From contig OU015501.1 in NCBI GenBank assembly GCA_907164885.2, forward strand, positions 66,874,808-66,938,807: 64,000 nt of DNA. The letters are read 5' to 3'. Below the pieces are notes generated by a model that saw only the letters and a list, made by a program, of their open reading frames with translations, was not told where the DNA came from and searched no databases. The translations under genes and the position numbers were made by a program. This DNA comes from Dolomedes plantarius (taxonomy: Eukaryota; Arthropoda; Arachnida; Araneae; Dolomedidae). The stretch's first letter is position 1. Each line of letters begins with the position of its first letter. Below, piece after piece: positions 12,600 through 23,403 of the stretch.

Positions 12600-13650
12600 C
12601 CACCTGGTATTATACTCATTTAATGTATCTATATTTTCTACAACTAGATCAAACGATATCGCTTTATGATCAGTGAGAGTATGGCTATCATTGACTTGAC
12701 AATTCTTTATATTTTCTTCTTTAAGGCTGCTATGTACTAAGAAAAAAAATCGTATTTCCCTTTTCCTCTTCTTTCAGACTCTTGTGGTGGGAGGAGTCCA
12801 GTTGACAGTTCGAGAATTCCACCCCCTTTAGGATTGACATTTTGAGGGACTGTAATGACTCTCTCTCTATGGGGGGGGCTAAGCGCTGCCCCCCAAATTT
12901 TTTATTTAAAATATATTTTTGTCAACTATTTACAGGTACATAAATGCTGATAATCAAATAAAATTGGTATTGTCAGATGGCCTGAACTTTTCTGCAAAGC
13001 GCTACAGGATTCATTTTATATATTTCGTCCACCGAAGGAATTTATGAGCGTTTAAAACACGCTATACCAGATTTTTCCCCGAATAATTTAAATTTTAAAA
13101 TATTAATTGCATTTTTTTAGAAAAAATAAAAATGTACACAAATGTAAAATTTCTTTCTCTATGACAGAGTACAATTTTTTTTAAATCTTTGAATCTGAGT
13201 CGGCAATCCGTGGACAAATTTTCTCCATAGGTTAACATTGAGAAGAGCGAATCCAATGGGGTTAGTACATAGTAGCCTTAACACTCATTGTAATCAGTAA
13301 ATCTACCCAACCTTGACCGAATATACGATGGTAAGATATCCGATTTATAATGAATTCTGTCCTATATAGTATAGCCATGTCTAGTATTACTTCACCTCTT
13401 TTATCCATTGGTCTCTAGCCCCAAATGGGGAATTTAGCACTGAAATTCCCCAAAATTACTGTTTTATTTTCCCCGTACCTTGTTAGTAGTGTGTGTAATT
13501 GCCAAATTTAAGGATCGGTGCTCTCTAAATCACCATTAGGAGCCGGTGGTAAATAAATAGGTTAAAAAATAAAAGTCTACTTCTTTCAGCCTGCACTTAA
13601 TTGCCACCAGGTGCTTGGTCGTTAAAAAGTATTTCTTCTTATAATTAGAG
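12600..13650 (-). pseudogene. LINE AP endonuclease domain, degraded
   Basis: Minus-strand readings include PIYLPPAPNGDLE, LLTRYGENKTVILGNFSAKF (the GDFNA-type motif with Asp changed to Asn), PIWG, then DKRGEVILDMAILYRTEFII and SDHKAISFDLVVENIDTLNE. The last is a diverged version of the terminal SDH motif that contributes the catalytic His. These are the ordered motifs of an apurinic-type endonuclease that nicks target DNA for LINE insertion. Frameshifts and stops throughout, and the changed GDFN, make it dead. A GC-rich stretch at about 12840-12900 may be a separate insertion. Confidence 0.65.
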
Positions 13651-13869
13651 TAACGTTAGGTTATGTTTCTTCGAGCATAATTTGGAATACACTCGGGAAA
13701 CCTATTATCTTCAACTTACCTTCCTGCGTAAACTGTGGCTCATTAATTGAGATTGCATAAGTTCCAGTGTATGAAAGTCTTCCGCCAATTGAATGACTAC
13801 TGCATAAGAACAGTTAAGATTTAAATATGCATATTTGTAAGTTTTTACTTTACTATCCATAGTCGGTTC

Positions 13870-14650
13870 GTGCAATAATATGTTCTACCTCCGCACAATA
13901 ACATCGGCATGTAATACCGGTAGACAATTGTACATTATCCAATTTCGTGTGATTTCTGTTTTGCAATTAATACAGCTTACCTCCTTTTCGCACTTTCCGC
14001 TATGTTCCTTTTCGCACAAATTTTTGCATATTCAGTCGTTTTTACAAATCTTAGCAATGTAAACAAATCTTCAGTTGTAGATATACCCTGAAGCTATATC
14101 TACACTAATCAAGTTTATTTTTCTTACTTTTGTTTAGGCTTTTGAATATTTCCTCGATTAGACTTAATATCTAATTTTCCCCATGTTTTGCTTTAAATTT
14201 AGTAATAACTTCTCCTTTTTTCTACATTTTTTCTTTCAGTGTATCTTTGTAAAATTCATCTGTTATCCCATATATAATAATTTGGAGTTTTCTCTTCTTC
14301 GGCTTTTCGACTCTATACTTACTAGTATTGTCTAATCTGTAAATATTCTTAAACTTGTTTATCAGTTTAGCGATATCCTCCTCTTTCAGTGTACCTATGA
14401 TGAGTCCTCCTCTTCCTATTCATCTGCACATCAATTATAACCGTAGATTTATCGTCTCTAGTTCTTCCTGCTTTGTAATGTTAGAATTTTGCCCTTCTCT
14501 AGTATACTCGTTATTACATCAGATTCCTTTTCTGTTCTTCTCTTTGATCTTTCATCTTGATCTGATTCTTGATCCCCCTTATCTTACTTTAACGGCGTAT
14601 TTCTATCGACTTTTTTTTTCAAACTTTTTATCTGCCCTATCAGATGTTGC
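13870..14650 (-). pseudogene. LINE ORF1 (Gag-like) remnant
   Basis: Minus-strand frames read GGLIIGTLKEEDIAKLINKF, KPKKRKLQIIIYGITDEFYK and, further on, CEKEHSGKCEKEVSCINCK. The last is a zinc-knuckle-like Cys/His cluster of the kind found at the C-terminus of jockey-clade ORF1 proteins, which bind the element's RNA. Several stops break the frame. The basic, charged N-terminal part is only loosely readable upstream. Confidence 0.55.
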
Positions 14651-14919
14651 ACATATACACTTTGATTGTGTACATCTCCTATGATGCTCACAATTTCTTT
14701 ATTTATCCTTTTATTTATTTTCAACGGTTGGCCGCGAAGAACGTACTAGATTTATATGATTTATTGAGTATACTTATGTCGAATACTGGTTTCAGTCTGA
14801 ACAAATTGCTTTTCTACGGTATCACTAATATCCATGTTGAGTGTATTAATTTTCTTCTCCCCACTCCTCCGTCGTTAACGGTTTATAATACTAATAAATC
14901 CCCGTGCCAGTAGGAAATT

Positions 14920-17076
14920 TCGAATAAAAATAACTAAAATTTATCTAATAATTTTTATACGTCTTCATACAACCGATATTCTTTGGACTGTTCTAGGTTA
15001 CCAAGAAAAAATAACTTAAAGGAAAACTTTATACAAATACACAAAGCTTTTGAGAATACATTATAAAATTAAAAACTATCAATTAGTTCTGAGCTGATAA
15101 TTCTGGCAGTTAGTAACTAGGGCTATAAGAGCTAATAATTCAGACAGAGAAACACAAGCGGTTATTGTTTCTACAGACCATTTCCAAAGGTGTTTGTGAA
15201 TTAATTTAAGAAACAAACGCAACTAATGCTCTCTTTCCAGAAGAATTATAATTACTAGTTCCAACTAGCAATCAGTTAGTATTTTTACTGAAGATTTTAA
15301 GATATATGTGTGCATTTTTAAAGCATCCTCTATAAGTAAGGGAAAGAAACTCTATTCAACAGTGAAATAGCTATTTCTAGTAATCATATCCTAAAAATTA
15401 AAATCAAATCTAAAATAACTGGAAATTGTACCGAATAATTAGAAGGAAATTTCTACGATGCCAGTAGACAAAAAGGCCTTAATTCAATTAATTTTTAAAC
15501 AGAGTATTAAAGTTCAGTATTTATTAAGCACTATGAAACTGACATGTGCATCACATATTTATAGTACGCAAAAAGCCACTGCTCACAACAAAGAAAAATT
15601 CTCTTACAAATATAGCCTTTTCTTTTACAAATATAGCCCTTTTTTGAAAGTAGAAATAGCCTTTTCTACTTTCTTTGTCTCCCTTTCAGCATAAATATAT
15701 AGAAGAAGAGTTGTCATTTTCCAGCAGTAACTTAAAATATAAATATTATTATATGTCTAAAATATTTATGTATGATGTTTTGCCAGATCTCTCGACTAAT
15801 AAGATAAGAACGGGGTTCGTTGAAATCATGCGTAAAGATATCTGACAAGACAAATAAGAGATTTACTAAGGGACTGCCGGGTGTCTAATGATGTAGAAAA
15901 TTGAAGAAAATTCCCACAATCTAGAACACCCCAAGGGATTTTGACCACCATCAATTCATCATTCAACATTCTAAGCATTGTTCACAATCTCTTTCAAGTA
16001 CCCAGTGTAAAAATCACATAGAATGGAATCTTGAGAAGTTTTACTCTGGTAGCGTGGTTAGTGAGTCGATACAGAGTCAGTACCTCAACTTTAAAATTTT
16101 CTTTTTAATTTCAGTAAACATTTTTCTTTACGCATATTTTGAACAGCCTCCTGGAAATTCACTCATAACATGATTTATTCGTAACTTTTTCAGTTTAATC
16201 AAAAAAATGTCTGAAATGAATGTTTAAAAAATATGGCAAAGTATTTGTTTTTAATCATCAGGTCATTAATATCCGATTGCTTGCCCTGGCTATTGAAGAA
16301 GTTGCCTATTTCTGTCTCATAAGTTTGACAAGAAGTCTGCGTTTTTAAAGTTGTTAAACAGAAAAAAATCTTACATATGGTAATTGAAATAGTCTAATGT
16401 AGAAAGTTCGAAACAGTTCAGACCCCGAGGGACACTGAATGGTCTGTTGATAATCATGGGTCCACAGAGGATATCTTACCTCAACCCCAATCTTTAAAAG
16501 CTGGTTTACGGACCTACTGGTTTGTGAAAAACATTTGCGAAATATAAATTTTGGCAATTTTGAAATCTAAGATTACTTTTACAGATCTGATGTATCAAAT
16601 GTTTTTAATAACCATAAAAGAAAACAGTATCTATTTTTCGATTATCATTAAAACTCACCTAGAATGATAAGAAAAATCCGTGTTATATAGGTGGCTATTT
16701 CATACTACTATCCACTGACTGAATCACTTAGCTGAAGGTACATAGTTATATTTGTGTTTGATTACATGCCTTGAAATGGCATAAAACTGCTATCATTTCA
16801 TTTTTCATTATGGTAATAAATTGCTGGAGGGGATTTTGAACATAAAACATTGAAGAGTTTCTTATAAATATTTTAAAGTTTGCTTGGAATGGGAATTCAA
16901 CCTTCAAGATTATCTAAATTTTATTAAAAACATTAAAGATTAGAATGTGTATCCTTTTTCTCTTTTTTGCTGACAGGATGGAGTAATATTAACTTTTGTG
17001 TTTTCTAAAATAGTTTATTTTGAAAAGAAAGTTTCATCTTCTGACCGACAGAAAAAAAGATTAATGATACCGCAAG
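14920..17076. other. No recognisable gene
   Basis: AT-rich sequence. The open frames at 15458-15694 and 16354-16557 are short and show no domain. I support no feature here. Confidence 0.5.
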
Positions 17077-18020
17077 ATGGGGTTACCTTGTGACGGATTT
17101 TAAGTTTTTTCCTGTGCCATCTGATCAGCTTTAAAAGCAGCCCAAAACAAACAATTGCAAAACATTGGTACATCCTTTCCTTCGTAATGTATTGCGCTAA
17201 CCCGGATCTTTAATTACCATTGAGAAATTAAAGTTAAAATGTGTCACAAAGTTGCCCCGCCGAGTGGGGCTACTTTGAGACATTTGTGTTTTCGCCTTGA
17301 AATCCAGAGGAAAAATTACTTGACACGAAGTTAGACAGTAAAATGCTTAAAAGATTGATACACAAATATATATATATACCTATTACAAGCATTGGATACC
17401 TTTATCTATATCTTTGACATTAAAAAGGCTTCGGGTGCCCAGGGCAGCCATCAGTTCTTTGAGAAGATGAGGAAATTCGTCTTGACAAATTCTGCTCCTT
17501 CAGATAGTTTTTTTTCCATATAGTCAATACCTCTTTCTCTCCAGTGGTATTTTAGAGGACGAAAAATGCAACATCGAGCGGCTGGAGGAGGTGGGTCGAC
17601 TTTGTGGATTATTTTATGACAGTGTCAATGCGTCACAAAGTAACCCCGTCACCTTTCGGGATTTAGGTTATGTTCTCAAAATTCTCGGAAATATCACTGC
17701 ACAAAAGTTATATTTCTCCACAATCTAACCAACATATTCACAGCAAAAAATAATTACCTGTGGTAGTTGGTTGTATAAGGTGTTAGCCTTCAGCACACAA
17801 AGTTTCCGAAGTTTCAGCCAATAGCTTGACAACAGGTTTGAACAATACACTGGCCAGTGAAGACAAATTGCACGCAGAAGCTTCGGCCACTAGCCACTAG
17901 GTGTCTCTGTATGTCGGACAAGCTGTTGACGCTGTTATTTGCCTACCCGGTATCAGGGGCCCGGCGCAAGATCCGAAATACGAAAAAATTACTATGTGTC
18001 ACAATGTTACCCCTGCAGTC
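17077..18020 (-). mobile_element. Pogo/Tigger-like DNA transposon remnant
   Basis: Minus-strand reading at about 17600-17550 gives STHLLQPLDVAFF, the signature around the third catalytic region of pogo/Tigger (DDE_1) transposases. More C-terminal sequence is readable in shifted frames down to about 17440. The motif GTCACAAAGTTACCCC occurs in diverged copies at both edges (inverted, 17080-17096 and 17996-18012) and internally at 17241-17262 and 17630-17648. Those at 17241-17281 form an imperfect hairpin. The edge copies probably mark terminal or subterminal repeats. Only a transposase fragment remains. Confidence 0.5.
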
Positions 18021-18154
18021 ACGTATTCCCCCCTTCTTACGCTACTGAACTATAATTTACCCCTTAAAATTGAAGTATGCAAACTATTTGGTCAGAAATG
18101 TTACTCATTAAAGGAAAGTACCTCGTGAAGGAAGTCCTATAAAAGATTATTACC

Positions 18155-18260
18155 TAACTTCCCCGGGATAGTTCAGTTGATATACTGCGAGGGATTTGGA
18201 GAGATTATGAGACGCGGGTTCATATCCTGCTATTTTCAGGGGATCTGTACAGTAATGCCC
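18155..18260 (+). repeat. tRNA-like SINE head
   Basis: GGGATAGTTCAGTTGATAT resembles an internal A box and GCGGGTTCATATCC a B box, about 50 bases apart as in RNA polymerase III promoters of tRNA-derived SINEs. The acceptor and anticodon stems of a real tRNA do not form. The 3' limit is unclear. Confidence 0.4.
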
Positions 18261-18454
18261 GGTCACAAGAAAAACAATAAAATTAGCCATTTTGTAGTAT
18301 GCATCGAGATATTCATGGAAGTAAACTTTCAGCATTGGCTGTTAAATTTAACAAAAAAGATATGTAAATATTTACCAGCCGATATTCAGTAACGTTACCC
18401 TCGAAAAGAAAGGAAGAATATTCCAAAGGAAATTTTTTTTTTTAAATTTCCCCA

Positions 18455-18570
18455 GATCGCCGAAATAATTAACTTTGTAGAATACCTACCATAACCATAA
18501 CTTTGTAGAATACCTACCATAATACCTACCATTTGGAGACGCGAGTTCAAACTTTACTCCTGGCAGATGG
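18455..18570 (+). repeat. tRNA-like SINE head with internal duplication
   Basis: TTTGGAGACGCGAGTTCAAA matches the B-box region of the preceding SINE-like copy. Between the A- and B-box regions, AACTTTGTAGAATACCTACC (then AT) is present twice (18471-18492, 18499-18520) and AATACCTACCAT a third time (18521-18532). This looks like a local tandem duplication in an old copy. Confidence 0.4.
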
Positions 18571-19790
18571 TAATCATATTCTTTAAAGAAGACTGGAGTT
18601 CCTTCTTAATCATTTCCTTCTTAAAAGATATATTATTATTTTTTATTTATTTACTATTATTAGGTGGATTTTGTGCGCATATTTAAACAATTGTAGAATA
18701 TTATTTTTTCTCCTCAGTGACATAATTATATGTTCAATGTAATTTTTAATCTGCTAACATTGAGTCTCAAAGTCACCTTATAACGAAAATCTTAAGGCTT
18801 AAACATTAACATCATTATAGGATGTAATATAAGGTAATTAAAATACCTCTAATGAGTAATTCCTAGAAAGAAGTCTAGACATGGCCGATGACTGATGATC
18901 AACCAAAGTCAATCCTAGTTGTAATTACAGTCTTCAGAACTAATGATGTATCTTTTCTTTTTTTTCTACCTATTTGTAAGAGATATTTACACTTCTACAC
19001 ACTATTTCTACAGTAGAACGATAGAAAAAAATTCACCTAAGTGTTGATATGGGAGTTTATATATTTCTATATAAATATATATACTCTTTTTCATGACTGA
19101 ATTACTTTTCATGCATTGATGACAAACAATTTGAAAAAGTTAACTAGGTAAGTTATTCTTACGATGAACTTTCTGCTGTATTTCATATAGAAAAAATATA
19201 TAATAAAGTTTTATCTGTATACGATAGGAAGGCTAATTTTTCATTGTCATTTTATTTCGAGATCTTTAACACTAGTTATTTTTAGCACTTTTTATATATT
19301 ATACATAAATCTGACTTCTAACATTCTCAAGGAAAATGACATCAAAAAAGGAGTTGATAGTTTTAAGATTAATTAACCTTTTAAATGTTCATAGTAAAAA
19401 TATACAACCATAAATTCAAAAATATCCTTCAATAAATTATGCGTAACCTGAAAATCTGATAAAATAATGAGAGGAAATTCTAAACTCATCTCTGATTAAT
19501 ATGAAATTGGAAACAGGCAAATAATAAGCGAAAAAACTAATTATCTATTAATATCGGGAGTTAGATAATCTGCATTATTTTATTAACTAACCAATAATTT
19601 AGATGTATACTTTAGGAGCGTAGAGAGGGTAGCAAGTGTCTGCCTAGATCTTTGGTCCATCGGAATGTAAATCTGCTCCCTCGTCGGTACACATATACCC
19701 CCTTACACTTGCATATTGTAGAAAATGTCTTTCATTTGACCCTTTCTTCTTATGACTCTTGTACACTGTTCTTACTCTCTATTCGCATAA

Positions 19791-19793
<3 letters not shown>

Positions 19794-19843
<50 letters not shown>

Positions 19844-19858
19844 GTGTGTGTGTGTGTA
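19794..19858. repeat. (TA)n-(TG)n compound microsatellite
   Basis: About 23 TA units run directly into about 9 TG units. Confidence 0.95.
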
Positions 19859-20994
19859 TTTTCAAAAAGGAAAAGTTTTTAAATTTGTATGAAAATGAAT
19901 TCTGTCATTACACTGAATATAGATAATTTTAACAAAACTTTTTATCACATACGACGTAGTATAAGCAGTGTTTCGGCCATCAAATATTTGCTATACAAGG
20001 CAAGGCACACAGTAACCTACTGTTTGTTTATGTGTTAATTGCTAAGTTGAATGCTACTTTTTTCTTAAGATAGTCTGATATTTAATGGGGATAAGCTACA
20101 CTTTATTAATATTGTATACCTTTCTTAAATTGTTTACTTCTTAAAAAGATAAAAAAAGTATGTTTTATTTCGAAGTGTTACTATTTTTAATACCTTTCAT
20201 CGTATTGTTGTTGACACGTATTTGTTTGGATTATAAAAACTATAAATATTTCCTTTTTGCATAAAAAAAATCAGTAAATTGTGTAGGGAACGACAAAATA
20301 TTAACTAACCAAAAAATTATGAATTATTTCAAGCTCAACAAATACTATTTTGGATGTTATTTGAATCGATGATTTTTGATTTACCATAAGAAAATTTGTT
20401 CAGTAAGCATTTTTTACGTCCCAGCTTATATTTTTGTTTAAAAACATACGAATTTTTTAATAAGCGATTAATAAAGACGTATTGTAATTTTTTGTACAAA
20501 TCTGAAAACACTTGTCTACTTTTTTGTACCGGAAGCGGACCCCTAGTCTTCTAGCCAAGAGGCAGGTACATTATTTTTTTTATTATTTAATCCTTTTTTG
20601 ATTAAATCTCTTATTTTTTTATTATTTAATAATTTTTTGATTAGATCTCTTATCTATTTTCCCTTTCTTTTTTAGACTAATGATACATGACGTTGGCTTG
20701 CTCATATTTAATAACTTTTAATTCCATCTTTTGATGATGCTAAAAGTTTTTCAAGATGAATATTTGTTACTCGTTACCAAGTTGTTCATTATCGTTCTTT
20801 CCAATTACGGTCGTCACTGCAACAACCGTCTGCCAAGTCATAGTATTGAATCTGGGTCTCTTAATTTCAAGGGCGGTGTTCCGCGAACATAACTATGATG
20901 GAGATTTGGGGGGAATTATTATTCCCAACTTCCCTCTCACAGAATGATCAAAACTGCGTTTAGATTTTGAAGAATTTACTACTACTTTATATGC

Positions 20995-20997
<3 letters not shown>

Positions 20998-21058
<61 letters not shown>
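20998..21058. repeat. (TA)n microsatellite
   Basis: About 30 uninterrupted TA units. Confidence 0.95.
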
Positions 21059-21059
<1 letters not shown>

Positions 21060-22428
21060 CATTCTGACTGTGGTTTGATAATAAATGAAATACATCACGA
21101 TTAACCTCAAGGGAAAAAGTAGGGAATATTACTGAATATAAAAAGCATTCATTTGACCAATATTTATTCTGATTTATAAATAGAATTTTTTAGTTAGGAG
21201 AATCTTTGATCTGAGTGGAAACATCAAGCTCTCAGCGGAAACAAAACTGCTAGCTCTTAGGGACATCAAAAACATGAGATGACAACTATCCCACACAATT
21301 TCTTAGAAAAATATCTCGTATTTCACCGCCTTTAGAGCTCATTACTGGATTGTCCAGCTAAAAGCTGAGAAGATGCGACTGGAAGCCTCAGAGACCAAAC
21401 AGATATGTTATTTATCTAGCCATTTTAGTAAATTGATCTGAGGAGGATGTTGTGAACAAGAAAAAGGAGGAAGATAAGAAATATAATATCACTTCCTGAA
21501 GCACATCCCGCGTGTATTCATCAATCATTTTTATTTAACGATTATAAGTACATCACTAATTCAAACAGATTAAAGTAGCCTCTTAGAGTATCGTTATTTC
21601 GCTATTACAGGAGTAAAATTAAATGTGATTATCAGTTATAAAATAAATCTAAATTAACAGACGATGTATAGTATAAAAAATCAACAAATGCAAATTTTAA
21701 ATAAATTATTGAATTTTTTAATCTTTATAATAACAAACAGAGGAAAATATTTCAAGATAACTTATTTAAAAAAACTTAAATGGGAAAGTATGATGCAAGT
21801 CAAAGAAAAATATTTTTTTCGCCATTAAAATGGCCACTTAAACCTCATTTTTATCAAAATCGACAAAAATTAATTCTAACGTGTTATAAAAATATTTTAT
21901 GAAACATCCTTCAATATTCTTAAATAATTGTTATTATACAGGTTTTCCAAAAGTTTCCCAAAAATATAATGTTTCTGCATAACCCTGCATGAGACGAAAT
22001 GGTGCAAAGGGAAGAGTTATTTAACATTAATTTACAAGGAAAAATTGGAAAATGTTGATCGTTTCCAGACCTAAAACTCAATTTACAAAATCCTACCAAA
22101 TAGTTCATTATACTTAAAATAACTGAAAATCATGGTAGGGATGATTAGATAAATATACAACCGTAATTATAGATGAATTTATTTCATTTATAATAATTGA
22201 ATGGACGACTAGGCAAAGAAGAGCTCAGAAATTTTGGTAATGGTGGGGAAGCTATGTCGACGGACATTAGAGGTGTGGAAAATAGTAGAGAATTATGCAT
22301 AGGATGCAGACAAAGAGAGCCGAATGTTGACGCGCATATGAATTCATAAGAGCATGCAAATCACAAACATCTTCCTCTTACAAAACCTGAGAGTAGCAGG
22401 GAGAATTCTTGGAAGATGATTATAACCC

Positions 22429-22868
22429 TATAAAGTTTCTATGCTCACTTCTACCCAGACTTGGGTGTATATAATTTGAAGTGGCACTCTATTTGAATTT
22501 GAAGCAAGCACAGTTTATACATGAAACAATGTTTATTGAATTCGTTGCACATATAATTGGCTTTTACAGCAATAAGCATGCGTACTACTTGTACGGAATG
22601 TATAAACACAGCTTTCAAGAACAATATATTTTTATACTCACGAACAGTAAGTCAAACCAGCAGTACTGCCATGTAAACTTCTGGCACGCTAAGCACTAGC
22701 GCAGGATAACACCTTTTCAACCTTGACAACCTCCCCCTTTTTATTAATGACGCTGCATGGTATTTATACTAAGCGCGTATGCCAAAATTAGCATATCTGA
22801 AGCAGCTTCTTTAATTCATTAATTCAAAAGTTCGATTCTTGTGAATCGAATCTTGTGTATACCTTACA
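22429..22868 (-). repeat. 3' LTR of the gag-only element
   Basis: On the minus strand it begins TGTAAGGTATACACAAG and ends CTTTATA. It carries a TATA box (TATAAATA, + positions 22768-22761), a polyadenylation signal (AATAAA, 22537-22532) and an 8-bp hairpin TTCGATTC/GAATCGAA near its start. Open frames such as 22481-22699 occur in both LTRs and are not genes. Confidence 0.9.
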
Positions 22869-23403
22869 CTGGCCTCCCTCGAAAAAAAAATTAGGTAACT
22901 GAGGTCTGAACGGCTTCAGTTAACTAATTAAAAACGCGTGCTGGTCTGACTTTTTACATAATGGGTGGCAAAGTCAAAAAAAACCTTCCACACGTTGTAT
23001 GGGGGAAAAACGCCACTACCATTTTACAACACTAACCCCGAAGGGTCCAGGTGACACCATCAAACAGTGGATTTGCAGAGTTGCGGATACTGGGCTGCCA
23101 ACTGCGCCCTAAAATATCTATTTTAATTAAAAGTGACAACACAATTGTACAGCATGACATTTCTTGACTGTATCTGCTCTCCCCCAATTTATAATGTACA
23201 TGTGTTATTTTTTTTGTGAAGTTAGTACATTAGTGGTTAATTGGTATATTGTGCAGTATGTATTTTTTTCCTAGTCGCTACATGTCCCCTTCAAAAATTT
23301 ATAAAACAGTATGCCGTTTTTTTTCAGTGGCTCACTCCTTCCCCTCAAAATGTTTACACAGTATATACAATGGGGAACTTCAAACCAATTTGGTTCGGTT
23401 TTA

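Larger units (their letters stand above)
11935..14900 (-). mobile_element. Decayed jockey-like LINE, 3'-truncated
   Basis: Read on the minus strand, the pieces appear in LINE order. First comes ORF1 with a zinc-knuckle-like cysteine cluster (about 14650-13880), then an AP-type endonuclease (about 13650-12600), then the start of a reverse transcriptase (about 12230-11940). Each piece is recognisable only in short frames separated by stops and shifts. Nothing of the RT catalytic core (FADD-type motif) is visible before the sequence changes near 11935, so the copy lacks its 3' part. The clade assignment (jockey/R1-like) rests on the ORF1 and endonuclease motifs and is inference. Confidence 0.65.
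18571..22424. other. No recognisable gene; two TA arrays
   Basis: AT-rich sequence. It holds a (TA)n-(TG)n array at 19794-19858 and a (TA)n array at 20998-21058. I see no coding, RNA or mobile-element signature in the remainder. Confidence 0.5.

Noticed and set aside
22481..22699. Small protein repeated at 25633-25851
   Set aside because: Both frames lie within the two LTRs; their similarity reflects LTR identity, not a gene pair.
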